In this document: positions 7,885 to 14,856 of the stretch, in pieces
How positions within the stretch are numbered: position 1 is the first letter of the stretch
Layout of the letters: every line of letters starts with the position of its first letter
Assembly (NCBI GenBank): GCA_050948825.1
Contig: JBMNEO010000010.1
Span: 67,651-131,650 of the forward strand
Direction of reading: 5' to 3'
DNA from: DUQX01 sp050948825
GTDB lineage: Bacteria > Bacillota > Dethiobacteria > DTU022 > UBA8154
Length of the DNA: 64,000 nucleotides
The notes under the pieces: model-generated
Database searches by the model: none
What the model was told of the DNA's origin: nothing
The model's input: the letters and a program-made list of their open reading frames with translations, nothing else
Made by a program: the position numbers and the translations under genes

Positions 7885-8693
7885 GACAGTTACCATCAAA
7901 AGTATTGATCAAAGGTGCCGGGGATCTGGCCAGCGGGACCGCCCACCGCCTGTGGCAGGCCGGATTTGATGTTGTCATGCTGGAGCTGCCGCAACCGCTT
8001 GTCGTTAGGCGCAGCGTCTCTTTTGCTTCTGCCGTTTATGGGGGTTCCGTGTCCATTGAAGGGGTTGAAGCGAGGTGTTGCCGGGGGGTCGAAGAAGCCG
8101 ACCGCATAGAGGACTTGCTGGAAAAACGAATTATACCCGTATTTATCGATCCGGAGGGTAAGTTGATACAAATCTATCAACCCGATGTTCTGGTTGACGC
8201 CATTCTGGCCAAAAGAAATACAGGCACTTCTATTGGCGATGCGCCCCTTGTTATAGGGCTGGGCCCCGGTTTTGCAGCAGGGAAGGATGTCCATGCCGTT
8301 ATTGAAACCCAGCGAGGCCATGATCTGGGCAGAGTAATCTATGAAGGTTGTGCCGCCCCAAACACGGGCGTGCCCGGCGATATAGCAGGCTTTGCACTGG
8401 AAAGGGTGCTGCGGGCACCGGCTGCAGGGGTATTTACAACCCTGAAAAAAATTGGCGACCTTGTTGAAGAAGGCGAGACAGTTGCTGCTGTAAACGATGT
8501 ACCCGTTAAGGCGGCAATAAGCGGTGTTCTACGCGGTTTACTTTATCCCGGCCTGGAGGTTGGACCGGGGGCAAAAATTGGAGATATCGATCCACGCGGG
8601 AAAGAAATAGCTGTTCATACCATTTCTGATAAAGCGAGATCCATAGCGGGAGGGGTGCTGGAGGCAATTTTACATTTGTCATATAACCGGTGA
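7881..8693 (+). CDS. yqeB: YqeB/EF2563-family selenium-dependent molybdenum hydroxylase maturation protein
   Basis: A 270-residue protein beginning with the Rossmann-like LIKGAGDLASGTAHRLWQAG (residues 9-28) that identifies the EF2563/YqeB family. These proteins co-occur with selD, XdhC and selenium-dependent molybdenum hydroxylases (xanthine/purine hydroxylases) and are thought to help insert the labile selenium into the molybdenum cofactor. The C-terminal third (APAAGVFTTLKKIGDLVEEG ... GVLRGLLYPGLEV) resembles a biotinyl/lipoyl-like beta-barrel. The GTG start follows TTGGAGGAG. The hydroxylase itself is not in the window; xdhC is 300 bases downstream. Confidence 0.85.
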   Translation: MRQLPSKVLIKGAGDLASGTAHRLWQAGFDVVMLELPQPLVVRRSVSFASAVYGGSVSIEGVEARCCRGVEEADRIEDLLEKRIIPVFIDPEGKLIQIYQPDVLVDAILAKRNTGTSIGDAPLVIGLGPGFAAGKDVHAVIETQRGHDLGRVIYEGCAAPNTGVPGDIAGFALERVLRAPAAGVFTTLKKIGDLVEEGETVAAVNDVPVKAAISGVLRGLLYPGLEVGPGAKIGDIDPRGKEIAVHTISDKARSIAGGVLEAILHLSYNR

Positions 8694-8719
8694 TTATATA
8701 GCACTTTATTATTATGGCT

Positions 8720-8876
8720 CCACTGTAAAAATTCCATTTTGATTAACTTGTTTCAAAAGTGGAGAGATAATATTCGTTTTCCTTATTTTATTATGCTGCA
8801 AACAAGTAAAGACCTCAAAATTTTTAAAAGTGGGGATCTCTCAAATTCAATTCATTAATAATGATTTATGCAGTGG
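8720..8876 (-). repeat. MITE-like element, copy 1 (minus orientation)
   Basis: About 157 bp bounded by the inverted ends CCACTGTAAAAAT and ATTTATGCAGTGG (imperfect). The reverse complement aligns along nearly its whole length with 27756-27910: shared blocks include AATTGAATTTGAGA, CTTGTTTGCAGC and CCACTTTTGAAA. The copy sits in the gap between yqeB and xdhC and contains no reading frame. Confidence 0.75.
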
Positions 8877-8993
8877 AATCAATTGTGGAATCAATTATAT
8901 ATAATGCTTTGTCTCCATTAGGTTTGGTAGTATTTAGCGGTGCTTTAGCTGTAGTATTTCAATTAAAAATTTTTCCCGGGGGTGTGTAAATTG

Positions 8994-9818
8994 ATGGAAA
9001 AAGATATTTTTGAACACCTTAGTAAGATGGCAGGAAACGCGGAACCTGCCGCCCTTGTTACGATTATAGAATCAACCGGATCTGCTCCGGGTAAAACGGG
9101 CTTTAAAATGCTGGTTGATCTTGAAGGTAATACATTGGGTACCGTTGGCGGCGGCCGGATTGAGGCGACAGTAATCCAGGAAGCAGTAGAGGCCATTAAA
9201 AAAAATGCCTCCCAAATCAGAAAGTACAGGCTGGATAATGAACAAGCCGGAGGGTTGGGAATGATCTGCGGCGGGGATGTAACGGTTTTTATCGACGTAA
9301 TTATCCCTCCGGAATCACTTCTCATCATCGGAGCAGGGCATATTGCCCAGCCCCTCGCAGCCATGGCGAAAATTGTGGGTTTTCATGTGACCGTGATGGA
9401 TGACAGGGAGGAATTCTGCAACAGCGAAAGATTTCCGACGGCAGATCAGTGCCTGGTTGGAGAGATACCGGAGCTGCTGCAGAATTGGAAGATAACCAGG
9501 AATACTTACATTACCATTGTAACGCGTGGCCACGAACACGATCAGATAGCCCTGGAAAAAACTCTCCTTTCCGGAGCTTATTATTTGGGGATGATCGGTA
9601 GCGAAATTAAAGTTCAAACGATATATAATAACTTAATGGAAAAAGGTTTTTCCGAAAAAGACCTGGAGAAAGTGCATGCTCCTATCGGTCTGGATATCAA
9701 AGCCATTACCGCAGAAGAGATCGCCGTCAGCATCCTTGCACAGTTAATATTTGAAAAGAACAAGGCTAAAGCTTATAAAGGGGTAAAGTTTAAAAATAAC
9801 AACACCTGTCCGGCTTGA
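8994..9818 (+). CDS. xdhC: XdhC/CoxI-family molybdenum-cofactor maturation protein
   Basis: About 274 residues in two domains. The N-terminal XdhC_CoxI domain has GSAPGKTGFKM and GTVGGGRIEATV; the C-terminal Rossmann domain begins IIGAGHIAQPLA (residues about 109-120) and ends with the family-typical GLDIKAITAEEIAVSILAQLI. XdhC binds the molybdenum cofactor, promotes its sulfuration (or selenation) and delivers it to xanthine-dehydrogenase-type enzymes. ATG 8994 is preferred over the in-frame GTG at 8982 because GGGGGTG lies at proper distance. With yqeB it implies a purine/xanthine hydroxylase elsewhere in the genome. Confidence 0.88.
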   Translation: MEKDIFEHLSKMAGNAEPAALVTIIESTGSAPGKTGFKMLVDLEGNTLGTVGGGRIEATVIQEAVEAIKKNASQIRKYRLDNEQAGGLGMICGGDVTVFIDVIIPPESLLIIGAGHIAQPLAAMAKIVGFHVTVMDDREEFCNSERFPTADQCLVGEIPELLQNWKITRNTYITIVTRGHEHDQIALEKTLLSGAYYLGMIGSEIKVQTIYNNLMEKGFSEKDLEKVHAPIGLDIKAITAEEIAVSILAQLIFEKNKAKAYKGVKFKNNNTCPA

Positions 9819-10089
9819 CAGCTTTGAAATAATAGTATATTTTTAGATTTGAAAGTTTCTAAAGTTATAGTAGCTTTACTAATAAGCGCAAGCACCGAGT
9901 ATTAATCATTAATGCCTACGCATTAAGCGCCAGGTATTCAGGCCCTTAATCCTGAACCCTTGTGTTAACTTATCAATACTTTTTTGCGTTCCCATAAACA
10001 ACGATGTACGATTATATGCTATATCGCCGGGTTTTGTGTGAGCATGTGGAGGCATTTGTTAATTTATTTAAAGAGCCATGACCTATGCC
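9819..10089. other. Gap between xdhC and the NTPase-ECF operon
   Basis: No gene is visible. The stretch is A/T-rich and ends in the 55-bp palindrome described next; with the leader up to 10267 it forms a 450-base non-coding region. Confidence 0.4.
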
Positions 10090-10144
10090 ACCGTTATACT
10101 TATATACATATAACGTCTCGTTATATGTATATAAGTATAACGGT
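10090..10144. promoter_or_regulatory. Perfect 26-bp palindrome with two ModE-like boxes
   Basis: Two exactly complementary 26-bp arms are separated by TCT. Each arm contains a 24-bp sub-palindrome of the form CGTTATA-N10-TATAACG (10092-10115 and 10119-10142). The ends and length resemble the E. coli ModE operator (CGTTATAT-N8 to 10-ATAACG), which responds to molybdate. It lies 124 bases upstream of the NTPase-methyltransferase-ECF operon and 270 bases after xdhC. It could equally form an RNA hairpin; the lack of a T-run argues against a terminator. Confidence 0.6.
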
Positions 10145-10267
10145 GATGAAAGGCGCATATAGATAATATACAGCGTGATTGAAAACTTGCAGCGGGTATA
10201 TCTGTTTTCATTCCACACCGAACAGAACCAAATTATTTATATTAGCGATTGGAGAGTTGATGTCGCA

Positions 10268-10930
10268 GTGAAGAAAAACTTGTTTTTAGAAGGAAATATC
10301 CGTCTGGGAAAATCTGCACTGATTCGAGAAATCCTGCTTCCCTTTTTTCCCAAAGTGGGAGGAATTTTTGTGCAGAGGATATTTATCGGGGAGCGGTATG
10401 TCGCGTTTAAATTGCATCCGATAAAAGAAGTGGCGGATTATCGGCTGAATCTATACGTGAACAGTTTAAGTGAAGTGAACAACCTTTTTCTTTACAGCGA
10501 CAGCCGGGGTAAATGGCGGCCAAACAAAGAAGTTTTTGAAAACAGCGGGGTTGCATACCTGAAGGAAAGTGTCGAAAAAAACAAGCATTTAATACTGCTG
10601 GATGAATTGGGAGGGGTGGAGCTTGGCTGCCCTGCTTTTATGGAGGCGGTTATGATGGTGTTAAACAGTAAAATCCCCGTGCTTGGTGTTTTAAAATCCC
10701 GGCGAAATGCAGAAAAGCTGGGTGCAGCCCTGGCGGGTAAACAGGCGGGTAATTGCGCGGACAGTGCGTCCGCTGTTTTTGCGGAAAAAAAAGAAAAGGG
10801 GGGTTACGAGGCCTCTTTCCTGCAGCTTATCAAATCCCATCCGGAGCTTGACCTTTTACGTGTTACCGAAAACAATGTTCCGGAAGTCCAAAGCAAAGTA
10901 AAAAAATTTGTGGAGAGGGCCGTTTCGTGA
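10268..10930 (+). CDS. THEP1-like P-loop nucleoside triphosphatase
   Basis: About 220 residues starting VKKNLFLEGN. The P-loop GNIRLGKSAL is the GxxxxGK(S/T) of THEP1/NTPase_1 proteins, and LILLDELGGVEL is the Walker B strand with the family's DExGxxEL pattern. THEP1-type enzymes hydrolyse NTPs slowly and their roles are mostly unknown. The GTG at 10268 is chosen over an ATG 93 bases upstream because GGAGAG sits 11 bases before it and homologues start two residues ahead of this strand. It is the first gene of a tight operon; its TGA overlaps the next GTG start. Confidence 0.75.
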   Translation: MKKNLFLEGNIRLGKSALIREILLPFFPKVGGIFVQRIFIGERYVAFKLHPIKEVADYRLNLYVNSLSEVNNLFLYSDSRGKWRPNKEVFENSGVAYLKESVEKNKHLILLDELGGVELGCPAFMEAVMMVLNSKIPVLGVLKSRRNAEKLGAALAGKQAGNCADSASAVFAEKKEKGGYEASFLQLIKSHPELDLLRVTENNVPEVQSKVKKFVERAVS

Positions 10931-11697
10931 GCGTGATGAAAGAATGGACGGACGAACAAATTTTAAATTATTACCTGGGAATCGAGCACAGCGATTACCC
11001 GCGGGTGTTCTGGGATGCCATGCGGCCGCATCTTGCCGGTTGCACATCCTTGATTGATATCGGGAGCGGCCCGGGAGCATTTACACTGGTTGCTGCCCGG
11101 GATGGTTTTCATGTTCAGGCGGTAGATATAAACAAAAAAAACCTCGATGCCCTGCAGAAGAAAATAAAAGAGCTGGAGTTGGGAAAGGTAAAGCTTATTT
11201 ACGGCGATTGGCTGGAGACGGAGGCGGAAAAATGCGATGCGGCTGTCTGTGCATATAGTTTTGGCGGCAGAATCGGCACCGCCCAGGGGTTTAACAAAAT
11301 ATTTGAGATTGCCGGAAAGGTTGCCTTCTTTATTTCTCCTTATGCAAGCGTTCAAACTGATTTCTTAACCGGAGAGCTCTACAATAAAATGGGGATAGAG
11401 CCTCCTTCTTTCAGTGGTGACTACCGCGACCTCCTGCAGTTGTTACAAAATCAGGGGAAGGAGGTTGAGTGTAAAATATTCGAATATGATTTTGGCATGC
11501 CCCTGGCAAGTAAGGATGAGCTCGACAACTGCGTCCTTTACTTGGGAGAAAAACTGGGGCTGCCCCCTACAGATCTTTTTAAGGAGCATCTTCAAAAAAT
11601 TATCACCATGCGAAACGGCCTTTACTGGGTGCCCAACCCCAGGAAAAGCGCCATGATAATCTGGAAAGGGAGAAGTGAAACAAATGACAATGATTAA
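10927..11697 (+). CDS. Class I SAM-dependent methyltransferase
   Basis: A 256-residue protein. Motif I is DIGSGPGAFTLVAA (residues about 39-52), followed by VQAVDINKKNL (acidic residue that holds the ribose) and IYGDW. The C-terminal part lacks features of a known substrate class. The GTG start overlaps the NTPase stop (GTGA) and its own end overlaps the next gene by 23 bases, so the three products are almost certainly translationally coupled. A methyltransferase dedicated to an ECF transporter suggests modification of the imported molecule or of a carrier; the substrate is unknown. Confidence 0.8.
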   Translation: MSVMKEWTDEQILNYYLGIEHSDYPRVFWDAMRPHLAGCTSLIDIGSGPGAFTLVAARDGFHVQAVDINKKNLDALQKKIKELELGKVKLIYGDWLETEAEKCDAAVCAYSFGGRIGTAQGFNKIFEIAGKVAFFISPYASVQTDFLTGELYNKMGIEPPSFSGDYRDLLQLLQNQGKEVECKIFEYDFGMPLASKDELDNCVLYLGEKLGLPPTDLFKEHLQKIITMRNGLYWVPNPRKSAMIIWKGRSETNDND

Positions 11698-12265
11698 CAG
11701 ATTTTTTATCAGGTTTACTACCTTTGACTTCGTGATTATTGCACTTTTATCAGCTTGCGGGATTGCTACAAAACCTTTTGTCAGGTTTTTGGCCCAGATA
11801 TTTACGGGAACCCTGATCCCCATCGGAACGGTAGCCGGTATCTTTTATATGCTCTGGATTGTCCTGGCCTGCGCTATTGTAAAAAAAAGGGGAACGGCTA
11901 TTTTAGTCGGCATTGTGCAATCAGTTTTGGTAGTGGTATTTGACATGCTCGGCAACCGCGGTTTGGCTAACCTTCTGGTTTACGTCGTCCCCGGAGTCAC
12001 CCTGGAGCTCGCGATGCTGGCCTTCCCGCATTATGTTTCTACGCTTTTCAGCTCGTTTACCGCAGGTGCGGTGTGCAACGCTACCGGTTCGTTTATCGTT
12101 AGCGTGGTTTTTATGCGCCTGGCTTTTATTCCCATGCTGGTTTCATTAATTGTATCCGGGATTTTTGGAGGAATTGGGGGAATTGTGGGCTATAAGTTAT
12201 ACGCTGTGGTTAACAGTTTAAAGGGCACGGCAAGAGAATACAGCGAAGGAGAAACGCAAGATTAG
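11675..12265 (+). CDS. ECF transporter substrate-binding (S) component
   Basis: A 196-residue membrane protein with about six hydrophobic segments. The segment GIFYMLWIVLACAIVKKRGTA followed by a helix ending in a conserved glycine-rich turn resembles the pattern of YkoE-like S components, and the short AxxxA-type helix 1 needed for docking to the T subunit is present (IIALLSACGIA). It binds the substrate in the membrane and associates with the A-A'-T module encoded just downstream. The family assignment is by topology and context, so the substrate (vitamin, metal or purine-like) is not assigned. Starts at GTG 11675, ATG 11684 or 11690 are all possible. Confidence 0.7.
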   Translation: MKQMTMINRFFIRFTTFDFVIIALLSACGIATKPFVRFLAQIFTGTLIPIGTVAGIFYMLWIVLACAIVKKRGTAILVGIVQSVLVVVFDMLGNRGLANLLVYVVPGVTLELAMLAFPHYVSTLFSSFTAGAVCNATGSFIVSVVFMRLAFIPMLVSLIVSGIFGGIGGIVGYKLYAVVNSLKGTAREYSEGETQD

Positions 12266-12312
12266 GTCAAGGCCAAGAAAATAAAAATACTGGTGGTGTA
12301 TAAGCGAAAAGC

Positions 12313-13053
12313 ATGGAAAGCATGGAGCGCCTGAAGGTAGAACATTTATGGTACACATATGAAGGGGGGAATCAGCCGGTTTTAAAAGATATTACCTTCA
12401 AACTTCTTCAAGGGGAAGCCCTGGGGATTATCGGGCTGAACGGCAGCGGCAAGACCACCATGAGTTACTGCCTTTGCGGCATTATTCCCCATTACCTGAA
12501 GGGAACGCTGGAAGGGCGGGTACTGGTTAACGGAAAAGATACCAGGGAGATCCCTTTATATCAGCTGACCACAGAAATAGGAATTGTCCTGCAGGATCCG
12601 GGTATCCAGCTGCTGATGCCCACGGTAGAGGATGATATTGCCTTTGCCCTGGAGAACCACAACCTCCCCCGCGAGGAGATCAGGGAGCGTATATACAGGA
12701 CTATGGAAACGGTGGGCATTACCGGGCTTAAAGACGAAAATCCCAACAACTTGTCGGGAGGCGAGAAACAGCTGGTCGCGCTGGCCACCGTACTGGCTTT
12801 AAACCCGTCCATTATTATTTTTGATGAATCGCTTTCAATGCTTGACGAGCTGGCGGCGCAAAGGATTATAGCGGTCATGCAGAGGTTAAAAGATGAGGGA
12901 ACCACACAGGTTATTATCGACCATACTATGAAAGGCTTTGAAGTGTACGACAAAATTTTTATTCTGGAAGAGGGCCGGATTATCTACCGGGGTTCAAAAG
13001 ATTTTGCCCTGCGGAATAAAGAGTTTTTAAGGGAACACAGGTTCTTTTTCTAG
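12313..13053 (+). CDS. ecfA: ECF transporter ATPase (A subunit)
   Basis: A 246-residue ABC ATPase of the EcfA/CbiO type. Walker A GLNGSGKTT (about residue 40-48), Q-loop VLQDPGIQL, signature LSGGEKQ and Walker B IIIFDESL with the catalytic Glu, then the H-loop VIIDHTMKG. EcfA proteins drive vitamin or metal uptake by the ECF complex. It is paired with a second ATPase (13095) and a T subunit (13753), making a full ECF module with the preceding S gene. The intergenic gap to the S gene is only 47 bases. The ribosome-binding site is weak. Confidence 0.9.
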   Translation: MESMERLKVEHLWYTYEGGNQPVLKDITFKLLQGEALGIIGLNGSGKTTMSYCLCGIIPHYLKGTLEGRVLVNGKDTREIPLYQLTTEIGIVLQDPGIQLLMPTVEDDIAFALENHNLPREEIRERIYRTMETVGITGLKDENPNNLSGGEKQLVALATVLALNPSIIIFDESLSMLDELAAQRIIAVMQRLKDEGTTQVIIDHTMKGFEVYDKIFILEEGRIIYRGSKDFALRNKEFLREHRFFF

Positions 13054-13094
13054 CGCCAAATTATTGCTGAAGTAATCACGTAGCCGGAGGTGCT

Positions 13095-13775
13095 GTGGTG
13101 GCTTTCATTTCACTGCAGGAAGTGAGCTATACTTACAACGGGCGGAAAGAGGCCGCTGTAAAAAATATTTCTCTTAATATAGAAGAAGGAGAAAAGATTT
13201 CTCTTACCGGTTTAAACGGCAGCGGTAAATCTACGTTGGCCAGGCTGATGCTTGGCCTTCTCAAGCCCCAAGCGGGAAAGATCGTTCTTGACGGCCTCCC
13301 GCTGGGGAAATATTCCCTTGTAAAGATTGGGGAAAAAGTGGGTTATGTTGTTCAAAACCCCAGCCAGATGCTCTTTAATACGAGCGTCTTTAACGAAATC
13401 GCCTTTGGCTTGAAATGGAAGGGCAAGGGAAAGGATGAGGTTTACCAGCTCTGTAAAAAATACCTGGAGTTCTTTGAACTGTGGCACCTGCGGGACAAGC
13501 TCCCATTTAATTTGAGCGAAGGACAGAAACAGCTGGTGGTGATCTGCGCTGTATTGGCCTTGCAGCCCCGTTATCTGATTCTGGATGAGCCGACGAAGAG
13601 CATCGACACTTTTCGGAAAAAAAGATTAAAGGATATTTTGCAGGAAATCTGGAGCCTCGGTACCGGAATTATGGTTATCAGCCACGATATGGATTTTCTA
13701 GCAGACTTTGACGGCAGAAGGATACACATGGTAAAAGGTGAGGTTGTGGAAGATGCGCGTAGATATCAGAACTAA
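13095..13775 (+). CDS. ecfA: ECF transporter ATPase (A' subunit)
   Basis: A 226-residue ABC ATPase, second of the pair. Walker A GLNGSGKSTLA, Q-loop VVQNPSQML (the QNP form typical of EcfA), Walker B YLILDEPTKSID and H-loop VISHDMDFL are intact. The signature reads LSEGQKQ instead of LSGGQ, a common asymmetry between the two ECF ATPases that may make one ATP site weaker. GTG 13095 or GTG 13098 follow a perfect GGAGG; both are acceptable. It overlaps the start of the T-subunit gene. Confidence 0.9.
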   Translation: MVAFISLQEVSYTYNGRKEAAVKNISLNIEEGEKISLTGLNGSGKSTLARLMLGLLKPQAGKIVLDGLPLGKYSLVKIGEKVGYVVQNPSQMLFNTSVFNEIAFGLKWKGKGKDEVYQLCKKYLEFFELWHLRDKLPFNLSEGQKQLVVICAVLALQPRYLILDEPTKSIDTFRKKRLKDILQEIWSLGTGIMVISHDMDFLADFDGRRIHMVKGEVVEDARRYQN

Positions 13776-14475
13776 ACTCCTTATAGTGGCAATTTTTTCC
13801 GTTTTGGCCCTGGCATACCAGGATCCCCGGATCCTGGGTATGATCCTGCTTTTGAACCTGTTGACAATTATACTCTTCAGGGTGCCGCTGCATATTTTTC
13901 ACGGCTTTAAAGGCTTTATCTTTATGTATGCCGTATTAATGGTTATCCAGAGCTTTTTCGTGAGAGACGGGGAACCGCTGCTCCAGATGGGTAACATCTA
14001 CCTTTTAACAACTGATGGAGTTCTTTACGGGATATCCATAATGTTGCGTTTTTTTATACTGGCCGGTTCGGGATTAATATTATTGAATTGCAACACTGCG
14101 GAGTTGATCCTGGCACTGGTCAAATTGCGCATTCCTTACGAGATTGTCTTTATGATACAGTTAGGAATCAGGTTTATTCCGGTATTCATGGGCGAACTGC
14201 AAAATATCTTTCACGGTATCCAGCTGCGAGGCGTAGACCTGCGCCGGGTATATAAAAGAAAAGTAATCAAAGTATATGTCGGCATTTTCTCCCCGGTTAT
14301 CTATAGCGTCTGGCAGAAGGCCGAAAAGCTTTCTATCCTGCTGGAACTTCGCGGCTTTCGCAATTCCTCCACCAGGACATATTACAGAGATATATCCCTG
14401 GGAAGAATTGATTATGTAATAATGACCCTTTCCTTAATTATCACCGCAGCACTCGTCTACGCAGTGCGACACTAG
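13753..14475 (+). CDS. ecfT: ECF transporter T component (CbiQ/EcfT family)
   Basis: About 240 residues with four to five hydrophobic segments and a cytoplasmic coupling region. The family motifs occur at IQLRGVDLRR (first A-R-G type motif) and LLELRGFRNSSTRT (second), through which the protein contacts the two ATPases. The ATG at 13753 has AAGGTGAGG at suitable distance; a GTG at 13738 is also in frame. Unusually, the last three codons and the TAG stop lie inside a copy of the dispersed hairpin repeat that begins at 14465. Confidence 0.88.
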   Translation: MRVDIRTKLLIVAIFSVLALAYQDPRILGMILLLNLLTIILFRVPLHIFHGFKGFIFMYAVLMVIQSFFVRDGEPLLQMGNIYLLTTDGVLYGISIMLRFFILAGSGLILLNCNTAELILALVKLRIPYEIVFMIQLGIRFIPVFMGELQNIFHGIQLRGVDLRRVYKRKVIKVYVGIFSPVIYSVWQKAEKLSILLELRGFRNSSTRTYYRDISLGRIDYVIMTLSLIITAALVYAVRH

Positions 14476-14552
14476 GGACGGTTCTCCCTGTCGCAAATGC
14501 GACAGGGAGAACCGTCCCTAGTGTCGCAGAGAGAACCGGTGCTAGTGTCGCG
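14465..14552. repeat. Double GGGACGGTT repeat forming a 31-bp perfect palindrome, plus a partial copy
   Basis: Two copies of the unit face each other: TGCGACACTAGGGACGG... (14465-14495) and its exact complement (14498-14528), separated by AA. A third partial copy with one base change (ACCGGTGCTAGTGTCGC) follows to 14552. The left arm overlaps the end of the ecfT gene and provides its stop codon. As RNA this would be a very stable 3' hairpin. Confidence 0.9.
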
Positions 14553-14592
14553 AGTGTTGCGTACTTTTTTTCTCGCACATGGTATGCTGCTG

Positions 14593-14601
14593 TGTTATAA
14601 T
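14593..14601 (+). promoter_or_regulatory. Extended -10 promoter ahead of purL
   Basis: TGTTATAAT is a perfect extended -10 (TGnTATAAT); no good -35 is visible, as is normal for this class. It is about 255 bases upstream of the purL start. The leader between them shows no purine-riboswitch core that I can recognise. Confidence 0.5.
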
Positions 14602-14856
14602 GTTAATGGAAAAGGACAACTCTTACACTTCCGGTTAATTAGTTGCGAGCCCTTAAGCCAGTTTTTTTCCAATTATCTTATCTTGGGCCGCTTAAGCTGC
14701 AGGTCAAGCAGGCCATAATTTTTAGCCATGGGAACGTTTTATGGAGAGGAAGGAACCGTGCTCATGGCATGTTTTGATCACGGGATCCGGCATGCCCTGA
14801 CACTGTATAAGTTCCGGTATTGCCTGGCACTGTATTTTAAAATGGGGGGGTATCTT

